In this document: piece by piece, positions 42,935-50,853 of the stretch | Layout of the letters: each line of letters opens with the position of its first letter | Position numbering within the stretch: the stretch's first letter is position 1 | NCBI GenBank assembly: GCA_964614515.1 | Contig: CAZTPJ010000010.1 | Span: 1-64,000 of the forward strand | DNA from: CAZTPJ01 sp964614515 | GTDB lineage: Bacteria; Planctomycetota; Phycisphaerae; Phycisphaerales; UBA1924 | Length of the DNA stretch: 64,000 nt | Reading direction: 5' to 3' | Translations under genes and position numbers: made by a program | The notes under the pieces: generated by a model | Database searches by the model: none | What the model was told of the DNA's origin: nothing | The model's input: the letters and a program-made list of their open reading frames with translations, nothing else

Positions 42935-43087
42935 GAGCCACCATTGTACCGACGATCTCGCGTCCGGTTGGACGCCAAGCCACTCCCGTTGTGGATTCTT
43001 CTATCGGGCGTCGATGTTGTCCGCGTGCAACACTCAAACCCGGGGAAATGTCGCCCGGACTTGCGCTGGCGGCCGTACGGCCGGGGC

Positions 43088-43906
43088 TTATCGGGCCGGG
43101 AATGTCGCCGACGTGCGATCCGTCTCCCACACCGTGACGCCGCGCACCGATGCCCCGCCGAACGACATGCGCACCGCCGGCTCCAGAAGTTCAAAGCACA
43201 CCCGAGCGATGTTCTCCACCGATGGAATCAACCCATGCGGCCCGAACTCCTCGGTGTCCACGTTCAGATACTTATGGTCAAACCGTGCGATCACCGTGTC
43301 ACCGACGAGTCGCTCGATGTCCTCGATCCTCGGCCCCGGCGATGACCCCTTCGCGCCGGCCGACGCGACCTCGATCGCCAACTCAAGGCGATAGTTGTGC
43401 CCATGCCCAGACGGATTGTTGCACTTGCCAAACGTCGCGCGATTCTCTTCATCGCTCATCGACGCCACATGCAGCCGGTGCGACGCGGAAAAGTCGAACT
43501 GATGCCGAATGATCGCGATATCCCGGGCGGCGGCGCTCATCTCAACGCAATGGTACGGCGACAATCGCCACATCACCGCGTGTGTGCGAAAACCGAGTAC
43601 ACCCTCCACAGCGGCCAGCACGCCAGGCAGCAACCGCACCGGATGCTCGTGCGGATTCTCGCGACACGCTCGCTCGATGATCGGCACGGCCGCGGTCCGC
43701 ACCGCCCGATCCACATCCTTAATGTCCACCAGATATCCGACGACGGGATCGGCCTCGCCCCGACAGGTCACATCGATCTCATAGTGACGACCCAGCCCGG
43801 CCATCGGGGGCGACCCGGCGAAACCATTACGGCCAGGTTGGCCCGCGACCCCCGCCGCTTCCCCGGGATTGATGGCAAAACGCACCGTTCGCCGAAGTTC
43901 GAGCAT
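43088..43906 (-). CDS. Two-domain 6-pyruvoyl-tetrahydropterin synthase-like protein (QueD family)
   Basis: 272 residues. The C-terminal half is a standard QueD/PTPS domain: FDFSASHRLH with zinc His143, then GKCNNPSGHGHNY with Cys162, His168 and His170, catalytic D210-H211 in ARFDHKYLN, and E261 in VTVWETDRTSA. The N-terminal half (1-120) looks like a second PTPS domain, with LRRTVRFAINP at the start and GYLVDIKDVDRAVR in the middle, but the zinc histidines are missing. QueD makes 6-carboxy-tetrahydropterin for queuosine or 7-deazaguanine synthesis. The start at ATG 43906 has no strong ribosome-binding site. No other que genes are nearby. Confidence 0.85.
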   Translation of the reverse strand: MLELRRTVRFAINPGEAAGVAGQPGRNGFAGSPPMAGLGRHYEIDVTCRGEADPVVGYLVDIKDVDRAVRTAAVPIIERACRENPHEHPVRLLPGVLAAVEGVLGFRTHAVMWRLSPYHCVEMSAAARDIAIIRHQFDFSASHRLHVASMSDEENRATFGKCNNPSGHGHNYRLELAIEVASAGAKGSSPGPRIEDIERLVGDTVIARFDHKYLNVDTEEFGPHGLIPSVENIARVCFELLEPAVRMSFGGASVRGVTVWETDRTSATFPAR

Positions 43907-43981
43907 GGCGCGTAGAGTGTATGGAGATTCCGCCCGTGCCGCACGGCGGCGCGATGGGGCGGGCCAACGCGGAGGAACACC

Positions 43982-44644
43982 ATGAAGTCTCAACAGATTG
44001 CAGCGCTGGTCAGCGCTGTCGCGGGAATCGTCGGCATCATCGCCGTGCCGGAACACGAGAACAACCACGGTCGCCAGCCCGAGAAGCAACCCGCCAAGGA
44101 CCCGGCGTATGTGCTCGACTTCACGATGAAGCGCATCGACGGCGCCGAAGAATCCCTCGAAAAGTACAAGGGCAAAGTTCTCATCATCGTCAACGTCGCC
44201 AGCAAGTGCGGCTTCACGACGCAGTATGAAGGGCTTGAGCGCCTGCAGCGCACCTATAAGGATGAGGGCGTCGTGGTCCTTGGCTTTCCCGCGAACAACT
44301 TCGGCAATCAGGAGCCGGGCACGAACGAGGAGATCGCCGCGTTCTGCAAGGACAAGTATGACGTGACGTTCCCGATGTTCGCGAAGATCAGCGTCAAGGG
44401 TGACGATCAGCACCCGCTGTATAAGCGGCTCGCCACCCAGCCCGCCCCCATCGGCGGCGACCCCAAGTGGAACTTCACCAAGTTCATCATCGATCAGAAC
44501 GGGCGCGTCGTGGCCCGCGTCGATCCGGATCGCGATTATGTCCGCACGGGCACGGTCGAACCGCAAGTCGAACTCAAGGTTCGCGAGCTCCTGGGCAAGC
44601 CCGCCCCCGCGCCATCCGATGTGCCCACAACCCCGGGGAGTTGA
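43982..44644 (+). CDS. Exported glutathione peroxidase-like peroxidase
   Basis: 220 residues; GGAGG precedes ATG 43982. Residues 4-22 form a signal peptide or anchor, then a polar linker, then the peroxidase domain: catalytic Cys76 in NVASKCGFTTQYEGL, Gln110 in GFPANNFGNQEPG, Trp163 and Asn164 in KWNFTKF, which is the full Cys-Gln-Trp-Asn set. The enzyme has Cys, not selenocysteine, and probably uses thioredoxin-like donors in the periplasm. It ends 9 nt before the gspF-like gene, so the two are probably co-transcribed. Confidence 0.92.
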   Translation: MKSQQIAALVSAVAGIVGIIAVPEHENNHGRQPEKQPAKDPAYVLDFTMKRIDGAEESLEKYKGKVLIIVNVASKCGFTTQYEGLERLQRTYKDEGVVVLGFPANNFGNQEPGTNEEIAAFCKDKYDVTFPMFAKISVKGDDQHPLYKRLATQPAPIGGDPKWNFTKFIIDQNGRVVARVDPDRDYVRTGTVEPQVELKVRELLGKPAPAPSDVPTTPGS

Positions 44645-44653
44645 TCGCGCTCC

Positions 44654-45847
44654 ATGCCCGTCTTCGCATACAAGGCGATGGATGCGGCCGGGGCTCGCGT
44701 GGCGGGCATCATCGCCGGCGCCAGCGAGCAGGCGGTCATTTCAGACCTTGAATCTCGCAAACTCGTGCCCGTGACGGTCATGCGCAAGCGCGAGACATCG
44801 CTTGTGCCGACGCGCAAGGTCTCCGCACGGCGGCTCGCGCAGACCTATATCCAACTCGCCGATCTCCTTCGCGCCGGCGTGCCACTGCTTCGAGCGCTCA
44901 AACTCCTCGCGAATCGGCGCAGCCAGCCGCGATTGGCGGCCGTGTTCAAGGAAGTCTCAGACTCGGTGGCGGAAGGTGATGAACTCGGCGAGGCGATGTC
45001 ACGGCGACCCGAAGTCTTCCCGCGCGTGCATGTCGCGATGATTCGCGCGGGCGAGAAGGGCGGGTTCCTCGAGAGCGTACTCTCGCGCCTCGGTCAGTTC
45101 GTCATGAGCGAGGCCGAACTGCGCGGCAAGATCATCTCGAGCATGGTCTATCCCGGCCTGCTCGTCACCGTCGGCTCGATCATTCTCGGCGTGGTGTTCG
45201 GCTTTTTCGTGCCGATGTTTCGCGGGATGCTCGATCGCACGGACGCCGGCGTGCCGACGCTGACGCGCATCGTCTTCGCCGCGGGCGATGCCGTTGGCAA
45301 GTATGGACTCATCACGCTGGCCGTGGCGGTCGTCGCGCTGATCGCCGCGTGGCGTGTGTCGCGGATCAAGTCCGTACGTCGCGCCCTGGCCGTGGCGCGA
45401 ACGCGGGCGCCCGTGTTCGGTCCGCTCGTTCGCGCCATCGCCGCCGCGCGCTTCTGTCGAATGCTCGGCACCATGCTCGCCAACGGCATTCCGATGCTCA
45501 CGGCCATGCAGGTCGCCAAGGAAGCCGCCGGCAACGTGCTCATGGAAGAGGCCATCGACAACGCCACGGAATCCGTCCGCGCGGGCGCAGCCCTCGCCCC
45601 CCCCCTGGCCGACAGCGGGCTCTTCAGCGATGAAGTGATCGAGATGATCTCCGTCGCCGAAGCCGCGAACAACCTTGATGAGATGCTCATCACCATCGCC
45701 GACACGCTCGAAAGCCGCGTGAATCGCCTGCTGGGCACGGCCGTGGGACTCATCGGACCGCTGATGGTGCTGCTAATCGCGGTGGTCGTGGGCGTCGTCG
45801 CGGCGGCGCTGCTGCTGCCGATGGTGAGTTTCAAGGCGGCGTTCTAG
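44654..45847 (+). CDS. GspF/PilC-type inner-membrane platform protein
   Basis: 397 residues with two T2SSF domains. It opens MPVFAYKAMDAAGARVAGII, as in GspF; TYIQLADLLRAGVPLLRALK and MLGTMLANGIPMLTAMQVAK mark the two repeats. Three membrane helices lie at about 170-192, 218-236 and 370-392. It anchors the GspE ATPase ring and helps lift pseudopilins. No pseudopilin, prepilin peptidase or GspL/M gene is in the window. A C9 run (45597-45605) encodes Pro-Pro here. Confidence 0.92.
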   Translation: MPVFAYKAMDAAGARVAGIIAGASEQAVISDLESRKLVPVTVMRKRETSLVPTRKVSARRLAQTYIQLADLLRAGVPLLRALKLLANRRSQPRLAAVFKEVSDSVAEGDELGEAMSRRPEVFPRVHVAMIRAGEKGGFLESVLSRLGQFVMSEAELRGKIISSMVYPGLLVTVGSIILGVVFGFFVPMFRGMLDRTDAGVPTLTRIVFAAGDAVGKYGLITLAVAVVALIAAWRVSRIKSVRRALAVARTRAPVFGPLVRAIAAARFCRMLGTMLANGIPMLTAMQVAKEAAGNVLMEEAIDNATESVRAGAALAPPLADSGLFSDEVIEMISVAEAANNLDEMLITIADTLESRVNRLLGTAVGLIGPLMVLLIAVVVGVVAAALLLPMVSFKAAF

Positions 45848-45861
45848 ACCGCCTCCCCTCT

Positions 45862-45890
45862 GGATCCGGTGGTGCGGGCGTCTCGCCCGC
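45862..45890. repeat. Dispersed palindrome, family R3, between convergent genes
   Basis: GGTGGTGCGGGCGTCTCGCC followed by CGC (arms GCGGGCG/CGCCCGC) lies between gspF and the DUF1015 gene, which converge. It could act as a transcription end. Confidence 0.7.
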
Positions 45891-45948
45891 AACGAACGCC
45901 GCACGCGATCAGACGGCCACGCTGCACATCGCCACATGCCTATCCAAC

Positions 45949-47289
45949 TCACGCCAGCGGATTGATGAACAACCCCGTCGCGAGCTTCGGATAAAAGAAC
46001 GTTGACTTCTGCGGCATCAGTTCACCCGCCTCGCTGACCTCGCGCACGGCATCGAGCGGCGTCGGGCGTACGATCACGGCCAGTTGCGCAAAGCCCGATC
46101 CGCCGCCCGCGCCCGTCTCGCCACCCTTGGCGATGTCGAGGACCTCGGCCACGGAATGCGGGAACGCCCACGTCACATCCTTGCCATCGTTGAGCGCGGG
46201 GCGACAGATCTCTTCGACGATGATGTGCTGAATGATCGCGACGTCGAGGTTCCTCCACGCCCGCGGCTTGTCCGCGAATCGCTTCGCCAGCGGATCATTG
46301 ATCGCCAGCGTCGCGATCGCGCATCGCCCCGTCGCCACATCATACAACCCGAACACATTCGTCGCGCGCTTGCCCGCCTGGGCCATCGCCGGTTCGATCG
46401 CGGAGGCATCGCCTTCGATCAGCGTGATCTTCAGATACTGCGCCGCGGCCTTGATGAACGCCTCGAACGTGTATCCGCTCATCCCGCCGAGCACGCGGTG
46501 CGTCGGCCCGATCGCAAGGCCCGGGTCCGACATGCCCACAAGCACCATCATGCACCGCCGCGCGGGATGATCCGGCGACACGGCCCCGGCATCTTCAAGG
46601 TGCCGCAGATAGTTCAGCGCGGTCGTGTAGCGATGATGCCCATCGGCGATGAAGACATCCTCGCCGCGGAGCGATTCGCGATAGTCCGCGATGGCCGTGG
46701 CATCGGTGATCTTCCAGACTTCATGCTTCGTACCGTCGGCGGTCTTCGCGGTCATGTCGGCGGGGCGTTGACTCATCCATTGCCGCGCGAGTTTCGAGGC
46801 CGTGCCCGCGCGATCGGGATGCAGGCCGAAGATCGGCGAGAGTTGGGCCTGCGTCGCCTTCATCAGCGCGAGGCGATCTTCCTTCGGACCGGAGAACGTC
46901 TGCTCATGCGGCAGAATCCCGCCGCCCGCGCGACGGCCAAAGGGCGTCGTCTCGACCGTACACGTCACCCCGCAGCGCGAGAACTCCTTGCCCATGAACG
47001 CGAAGGTCTGTCGATACGCGAAGATCGCGGGCGTCTCGCATCGCGTCAGCACGCCATCGGCCAGCCACGTGCGGTACAACTCCGCCGCCCTGTGATACGC
47101 CTCGGGCGGGCCGAGTTCCTTCGCGGGCGTGTGCGGCAGGTCGATCGACACCACGTTCCGCGCATCACCCACGACCAGCGCTGCTTTCGACGCCTTGTCG
47201 AGCACATCATACGGCGGCGCAACCACCGTGCTCACATCGCCCCTGCCACCATGATACTGCACCGCACGAAACGCATAGATCTCTGGCAT
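45949..47289 (-). CDS. DUF1015 family protein (possible kinase-like hydrolase)
   Basis: 446 residues from ATG 47289 (AGAGGG upstream). It starts with PEIYAFRAVQYHGGRGDVST and VVAPPYDVLDKASKAAL, the N-terminal signature of DUF1015, and contains GEDVFIADGHHRYTTALNYL, the most conserved block of the family. DUF1015 proteins are cytosolic and widespread; some are linked to serine kinase-like activity, but function is not established. Length is typical. Confidence 0.88.
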   Translation of the reverse strand: MPEIYAFRAVQYHGGRGDVSTVVAPPYDVLDKASKAALVVGDARNVVSIDLPHTPAKELGPPEAYHRAAELYRTWLADGVLTRCETPAIFAYRQTFAFMGKEFSRCGVTCTVETTPFGRRAGGGILPHEQTFSGPKEDRLALMKATQAQLSPIFGLHPDRAGTASKLARQWMSQRPADMTAKTADGTKHEVWKITDATAIADYRESLRGEDVFIADGHHRYTTALNYLRHLEDAGAVSPDHPARRCMMVLVGMSDPGLAIGPTHRVLGGMSGYTFEAFIKAAAQYLKITLIEGDASAIEPAMAQAGKRATNVFGLYDVATGRCAIATLAINDPLAKRFADKPRAWRNLDVAIIQHIIVEEICRPALNDGKDVTWAFPHSVAEVLDIAKGGETGAGGGSGFAQLAVIVRPTPLDAVREVSEAGELMPQKSTFFYPKLATGLFINPLA

Positions 47290-47850
47290 CGCATGGCCCT
47301 CTCGCGAAAGGGCGAGTATATGCGGGCGAAGTGTGCCATGACCACGGCCCTGCGTGGCCATGCGCTGCACGATCCGTACGCAGAGATCACGGAGATCACG
47401 CAGAGGCCGCTGAGCAGGAGTTCAACGCGAAAGCGCGAAGGCAAAGAGAAGATCGCGAAGAAGAAGGGGTGTGGTGTGTGTGTGGGGGGGGGGGGTGGCA
47501 TGGCCACGGCCCCGCGTGGCTATGCATGCGTGCAACCCGCCTCGATCCCTGCATAGCCATCCAGAGCGATGGCCATGCCACCCCGCCGTGCCATCGAAGT
47601 CGGTTCCTCCGACTTCGATGCTTTGGCGTCGGAGGCGCGATGGACATCGAAGTCCGAGGCGGACTTCGATGGCACGGCGATCGGCTTTCACTTCTCACGC
47701 CCAACGCCCGACAATCCGCTTCGGAATGTCGGGCGGCGCGTGGCATGGCCATGTCCTCATGGCCGTGCGGGGGTGCAAGGGCGTCAACATGGTCACGCCT
47801 TCGGCGAGACTACGCCATCCGGCACGCCCCTCGCAGCGAAGCAAACCTAT
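47290..47850. other. Gene-free palindrome-rich stretch
   Basis: No supported ORF. It holds a G12 run (47484-47495), the inverted repeat CATCGAAGTCGG/CCGACTTCGATG around 47600 with a related one near 47665, several 'GCCATGGCC..GGCCATGGC'-like words, and repeat R5 copy a (47707). Confidence 0.6.
47707..47810 (+). repeat. 104-bp direct repeat R5, copy a
   Basis: It starts with hairpin CCCGACAATCC..GGAATGTCGGG and includes CGTGGCATGGCCATGTCCTC and GGTGCAAGGGCGTCAACATG. Copy b at 48235-48338 has the same length and only a few differences. The copies lie 528 bp apart in the same orientation, with an 85-aa ORF between them. Confidence 0.88.
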
Positions 47851-48108
47851 CTAGCTGAACCTCTCCAGCAGTTTCTCCGCCCGGGCGAGCGCCTTCTCAT
47901 TACGTGGGAGAAAGACGTTCCTTACCCAGTCCTTGGACGGCGGAAGTTCCTTGCCATCGCGTTCCTTGCGAACAAGCAGGGGCCGAAATCCACTCCAGTG
48001 TGCGTGCCTGCCGGATTCCAGGTACTCCCGTGCCTTGTCGATCGCGTCCTGAAGCGACTCGATTCGATCAAGAATGGCCTTTCGCTTACGATCGTTGTCT
48101 GGCGGCAT
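47851..48108 (-). CDS. 85-aa orphan protein between R5 repeats
   Basis: From ATG 48108 the protein is charged and helical: MPPDNDRKRKAILDRIESLQ, DAIDKAREYLESGRHAHWSG, and a C-terminal helix KALARAEKLLERFS. The open frame continues upstream into repeat DNA; an alternative start lies near 48200 (MLSFKGWQ). No ribosome-binding site is strong. No family is recognised. Its position between direct repeats mirrors that of the 70-aa ORF at 8398-8610. Confidence 0.55.
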   Translation of the reverse strand: MPPDNDRKRKAILDRIESLQDAIDKAREYLESGRHAHWSGFRPLLVRKERDGKELPPSKDWVRNVFLPRNEKALARAEKLLERFS

Positions 48109-48234
48109 GAAATGCTCGCGATTGCGCTTGGGTTCATCGGCGGGTAGCCATGCCACGGTCCCGCGTGCATCAACGCGGTCGCGCTGCCAGCCTTTGAACG
48201 AGAGCATAGCCGTCAATCGCGGCGGCCAGCGTGC

Positions 48235-48338
48235 CCCGACAATCCGCTTCGGATTGTCGGGCGGCGCGTGGCATGGCCATGTCCTCATGGCCGTGCGGGG
48301 GTGCAAGGGTGTCAACATGGTCACGCATTCGGCGAGAC
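48235..48338 (+). repeat. 104-bp direct repeat R5, copy b
   Basis: The opening hairpin is perfect here: CCCGACAATCC, loop GCTTC, GGATTGTCGGG. The remainder matches copy a at 47707-47810. Confidence 0.88.
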
Positions 48339-48356
48339 CATCGCACACGGCCATAC

Positions 48357-48389
48357 AAAAGAACCCCCCCTTACGAGGAATGGGGGGGG
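48357..48389 (-). terminator. Terminator of the PEP-CTERM-like gene
   Basis: On the - strand a run of C (complement of G8 at 48382-48389) pairs with a run of G (complement of C7 at 48364-48370) around an 11-nt loop, followed by TTCTTTTG. It lies 32 nt after the stop at 48421. Confidence 0.7.
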
Positions 48390-48420
48390 TGGGTCGATTC
48401 AATCTTTTAATGTCGTTGGA

Positions 48421-49005
48421 TCAGCGGCGACGGCGGCCGGCGACGAACGCCCCAAGGCCGAGCAGTGCAAGGGCCGACGGGGCTGGAACGATACGAATCT
48501 CGCCCGAGGCTTCCATCAACCCAGCAAGGCGGCTCTGCGAGACAGGGCTATTGACGTCGATGTACACATCATACCGGGTTGTGACCGTACGAACGTCCAC
48601 GGGTCGAACCGTGAAGTCGCTGGTTGTCCACGTTGCCCTAAAGAGGTCAATTGGGTTCTCCGGATTCGCGATCACGACTGGCGGGAAGTGGATCTGTCCC
48701 AACGTAATGCCATTGATGCTTCCACCGACGATCGTTCCCGGGTTGCCGGGTGGCGGAAGAAGAACGGTGTTGTTCGACCAACCCGCTTCATCCGCTTGCA
48801 GACTGAACAATGCCGCCGCGAACGCATAGTCCTGCGGGTCGAACATCATCGAGATCGTCACCTCCACGGAAGGATTTGCCGGGTTGATGACACCGCCGTT
48901 CGCATTTTTGATGTTTACGTGACTCCAACTGCCTTGCGCGGAAGCGGAACTTGCCACACCTGTGACGCATGCCAAACCAACGAGAGCGGTGATCGAACGC
49001 TTCAT
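48421..49005 (-). CDS. Secreted protein with PEP-CTERM-like sorting signal
   Basis: 194 residues; AAAGGAGAAAGAG precedes ATG 49005. A signal peptide (MKRSITALVGLACVTGVASS then ASAQ) is followed by a beta-rich domain of about 145 residues with no known motif. The C-terminus VPAPSALALLGLGAFVAGRR plus RR is the PEP-CTERM pattern of planctomycetes: a short P-A-P motif, hydrophobic helix and Arg cluster, recognised by exosortase-type systems. It has its own promoter and terminator. Confidence 0.8.
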   Translation of the reverse strand: MKRSITALVGLACVTGVASSASAQGSWSHVNIKNANGGVINPANPSVEVTISMMFDPQDYAFAAALFSLQADEAGWSNNTVLLPPPGNPGTIVGGSINGITLGQIHFPPVVIANPENPIDLFRATWTTSDFTVRPVDVRTVTTRYDVYIDVNSPVSQSRLAGLMEASGEIRIVPAPSALALLGLGAFVAGRRRR

Positions 49006-49065
49006 GTCTCTTTCTCCTTTCAGAGTCCTCTACGGACTAGACTTCAGTCCAGCCCGAGATCTCTC

Positions 49066-49094
49066 AGGTTACCGGAATGTCAGACCTTTGTCAA
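49066..49094 (-). promoter_or_regulatory. Promoter of the PEP-CTERM-like gene
   Basis: On the - strand, a perfect -35 TTGACA (49089-49094) and TAACCT (49066-49071) are 17 nt apart. Transcription would start about 55 nt before the ATG. A small hairpin (GGACT..AGTCC) lies in the predicted leader. Confidence 0.5.
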
Positions 49095-49406
49095 GGTGGG
49101 AAGCCCCTCATGCTGTTGTAATCTGGCAAGAGCAAGCCGGAATCCAGGCGTATTGCCTGGTGTGGCTCCGCACATGACAAAGGACATCGCCCCTTGGGTT
49201 GAAGACCAAGGCGTTCGCCATCGCAGTAATGGCATCTCGCATGGCCACCGCTCGGAGCGGTGATACGGGGTGACGCGCATCATCGGACGTCGGCGTGGCC
49301 GTCGAGCGCGAGGGCCATGGCATGTGTGGCGCGGGTTATGCGGGCGTGCTCGGTGTTCGTTCAGCCATACGCGCGGGTTGATCCGCCGTGCGTGGACTTG
49401 TCGACG

Positions 49407-49590
49407 GCACGGTGGTATTGAGATGTTCGGTCGTGCCACCATGATTGGTCCTCCAATCCTGGTGTTTCGGGGCGTGGGATGTCGCGGTGATTCGTCAACG
49501 TGTCTCCTCGCTTCCGCGTTCGTCTCGCGGATGCGGCACACGATGTGCGGACGCCGAGGACATCAAGATCGAAGCAATCTTGATGGCACG
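49407..49590 (+). repeat. R2 composite repeat, third copy
   Basis: It aligns over its whole length with 9239-9437, 40 kb away, with compensating changes in the central palindrome (here GATTGGTCCTCCAATC instead of GATCGGCCGCCGATC). It ends ATCAAGATCGAAGCAATCTT followed by GATGGCACGA, again with paired arms. The compensating changes suggest that the hairpin, not the exact sequence, is kept. Confidence 0.8.
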
Positions 49591-49774
49591 AACACCCCAC
49601 ACGAACACCCCACGAACACCCCCCACGAACACCCCACGAGTGCCCCCATAGCGACGGCTGCGCCAGGGCGCTGGCGCCCCGCGTCCAGGCCGGGCCGGGT
49701 GTTCAGTCGCGGGGGCGTGAGCGCATGATCTGCCGTCGCGGGCACGCATGCGCAGCCTTGGCGCGATTGCGTGG

Positions 49775-49963
49775 CTTGCGTATGCGCGCCTCCGGTTCCC
49801 GCATACGCGCACTCGGCTCGCGTAGGCGCGCACACGGCTTGCGTATGCGCGCACACGGCTCGCGCATGCGCGCATACGGCTCGCGCATGCGCGCATACGG
49901 CTCGCGCATGCGCGCACACGGCTCTCGTATGCGCGCATACGGCTCCCGTGAGCGCGCTCACGA
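49775..49963. repeat. 21-bp tandem array, nine units
   Basis: Units begin at 49775, 49796, 49817, 49838, 49859, 49880, 49901, 49922 and 49943. The unit is CTCGCGCATGCGCGCATACG plus G with the self-complementary core ATGCGCGCAT. Because 21 is a multiple of 3 and the unit lacks stops, both strands show long spurious frames of seven-residue repeats. Units 5 and 6 are identical; the outer ones diverge. Confidence 0.95.
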
Positions 49964-50379
49964 CGTTAACAATTGCGCAGAATATACCAATTCTCGTACC
50001 CATTCTCATATCGCCTTCTTGCGCGGTTTCCGCCTGACGGTCGCGGCCAACCCCGCAGCGCTCTTCCAATGAATGTTCTTTTCGGACGCGAGGATGACCG
50101 CAGGCGATTGCAGCATCCACCCGAAGGCTCGTGGCGACCATCACGCCGCGTGATCCGCCGCACGCCCAGCGCATCATCCGCGCCAGTCCCATATCACAGC
50201 GCGGTGCGTGGCCACGCGGCTCGTCCCGAGGGAACTGGTTCAACCCCATCGCGCCATCGTGGCCATCCAGCGCGATGGCCACGGCCCCCCCACGGTGATC
50301 CCTCCCCCCCCTTCTGTGCCTCGTGGTGGCGCATGGCAGCGCGTGGATCGCGGTGTGGCTTGGGCTGGTGCAGGCCGTA

Positions 50380-50649
50380 TCAGAGCGTTTCTTTGAGCGC
50401 GGGCGCGGGGCGAAACGCGCACGTCACGGATGGCTCGATGTGGATCGGCTGCCCCGTGACGGGGTTCACGCCCGTGCGTGGCCCGCGCGTTCGGCGAACA
50501 AACGAGCCGAAGCCCGCGATCGTCACTTTCTGCTCACTGGCCACGCCCGCCGCTATCGCCGCGAACACGGCCTCAACCGCCCGGGCCGCATCGGCCTTGG
50601 TGCTTTCCAACTCGGACGCCACTCGATCGATCAGGTCGCTCTTGTTCAT
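50380..50649 (-). CDS. HU-family DNA-binding protein
   Basis: 89 residues. MNKSDLIDRVASELESTKAD at the start, VTIAGFGSFVRRTRGPRTGV in the arm region and NPVTGQPIHI (the DNA-bending Pro in the beta arm) are HU/IHF signatures. AAAGGA lies before ATG 50649. HU bends and compacts DNA as a dimer. It is divergent from the beta-helix gene. Confidence 0.93.
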   Translation of the reverse strand: MNKSDLIDRVASELESTKADAARAVEAVFAAIAAGVASEQKVTIAGFGSFVRRTRGPRTGVNPVTGQPIHIEPSVTCAFRPAPALKETL

Positions 50650-50794
50650 GCGATCGTCCTTTCGTGGGACAAGACCCGACCTCTCTCGCCTGATGTGCCT
50701 TTCTATCGGTCATTCCACGGGGAAATCAGGAATCGTGGGCGAATTGCAACGGACTCCCCCGGGGAACTTTTGAACCGCTGAGGTGGCGGATGGG

Positions 50795-50823
50795 TTGCGA
50801 TTCGCCCGCTGGTCTGTCATAAT
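50795..50823 (+). promoter_or_regulatory. Sigma-70-type promoter of the beta-helix gene
   Basis: TTGCGA (50795-50800) and CATAAT (50818-50823) are separated by exactly 17 nt, and the predicted leader is about 25 nt with GGGAGGG before ATG 50854. This is the best sigma-70-like match I found in the window. Confidence 0.55.
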
Positions 50824-50853
50824 GCTCGAAGTTTCCTGCAGGGAGGGCGAGCG

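Larger units (their letters stand above)
49095..50379. other. 1.3-kb gene-free, repeat-rich interval
   Basis: Between the PEP-CTERM-like gene and HU I find no supportable ORF. It contains a long R2 copy (49407-49590), a CACGAACACCC-type short tandem stretch (about 49590-49640), the 21-bp array (49775-49963), and a palindromic stretch near 50210-50300 with two C-runs. Confidence 0.65.

Noticed and set aside
44000..44566. Extension of the PTPS-like protein to 492 residues
   Set aside because: The extra part is antisense to the glutathione peroxidase gene, and the family match starts at MLELRRTV.
46084..47556. 490-codon open frame on the + strand
   Set aside because: It is antisense to the DUF1015 gene and runs on into repeat DNA.
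49775..49963. CRISPR-like array
   Set aside because: The units are contiguous with no spacers, and no cas gene is nearby. The same holds for the 4644, 20578 and 58608 arrays.
49563..50282. Open frames through the 21-bp array that encode seven-residue repeats
   Set aside because: All frames of a stop-free 21-bp unit stay open, on both strands. No frame has a good start, and the flanks are not protein-like.
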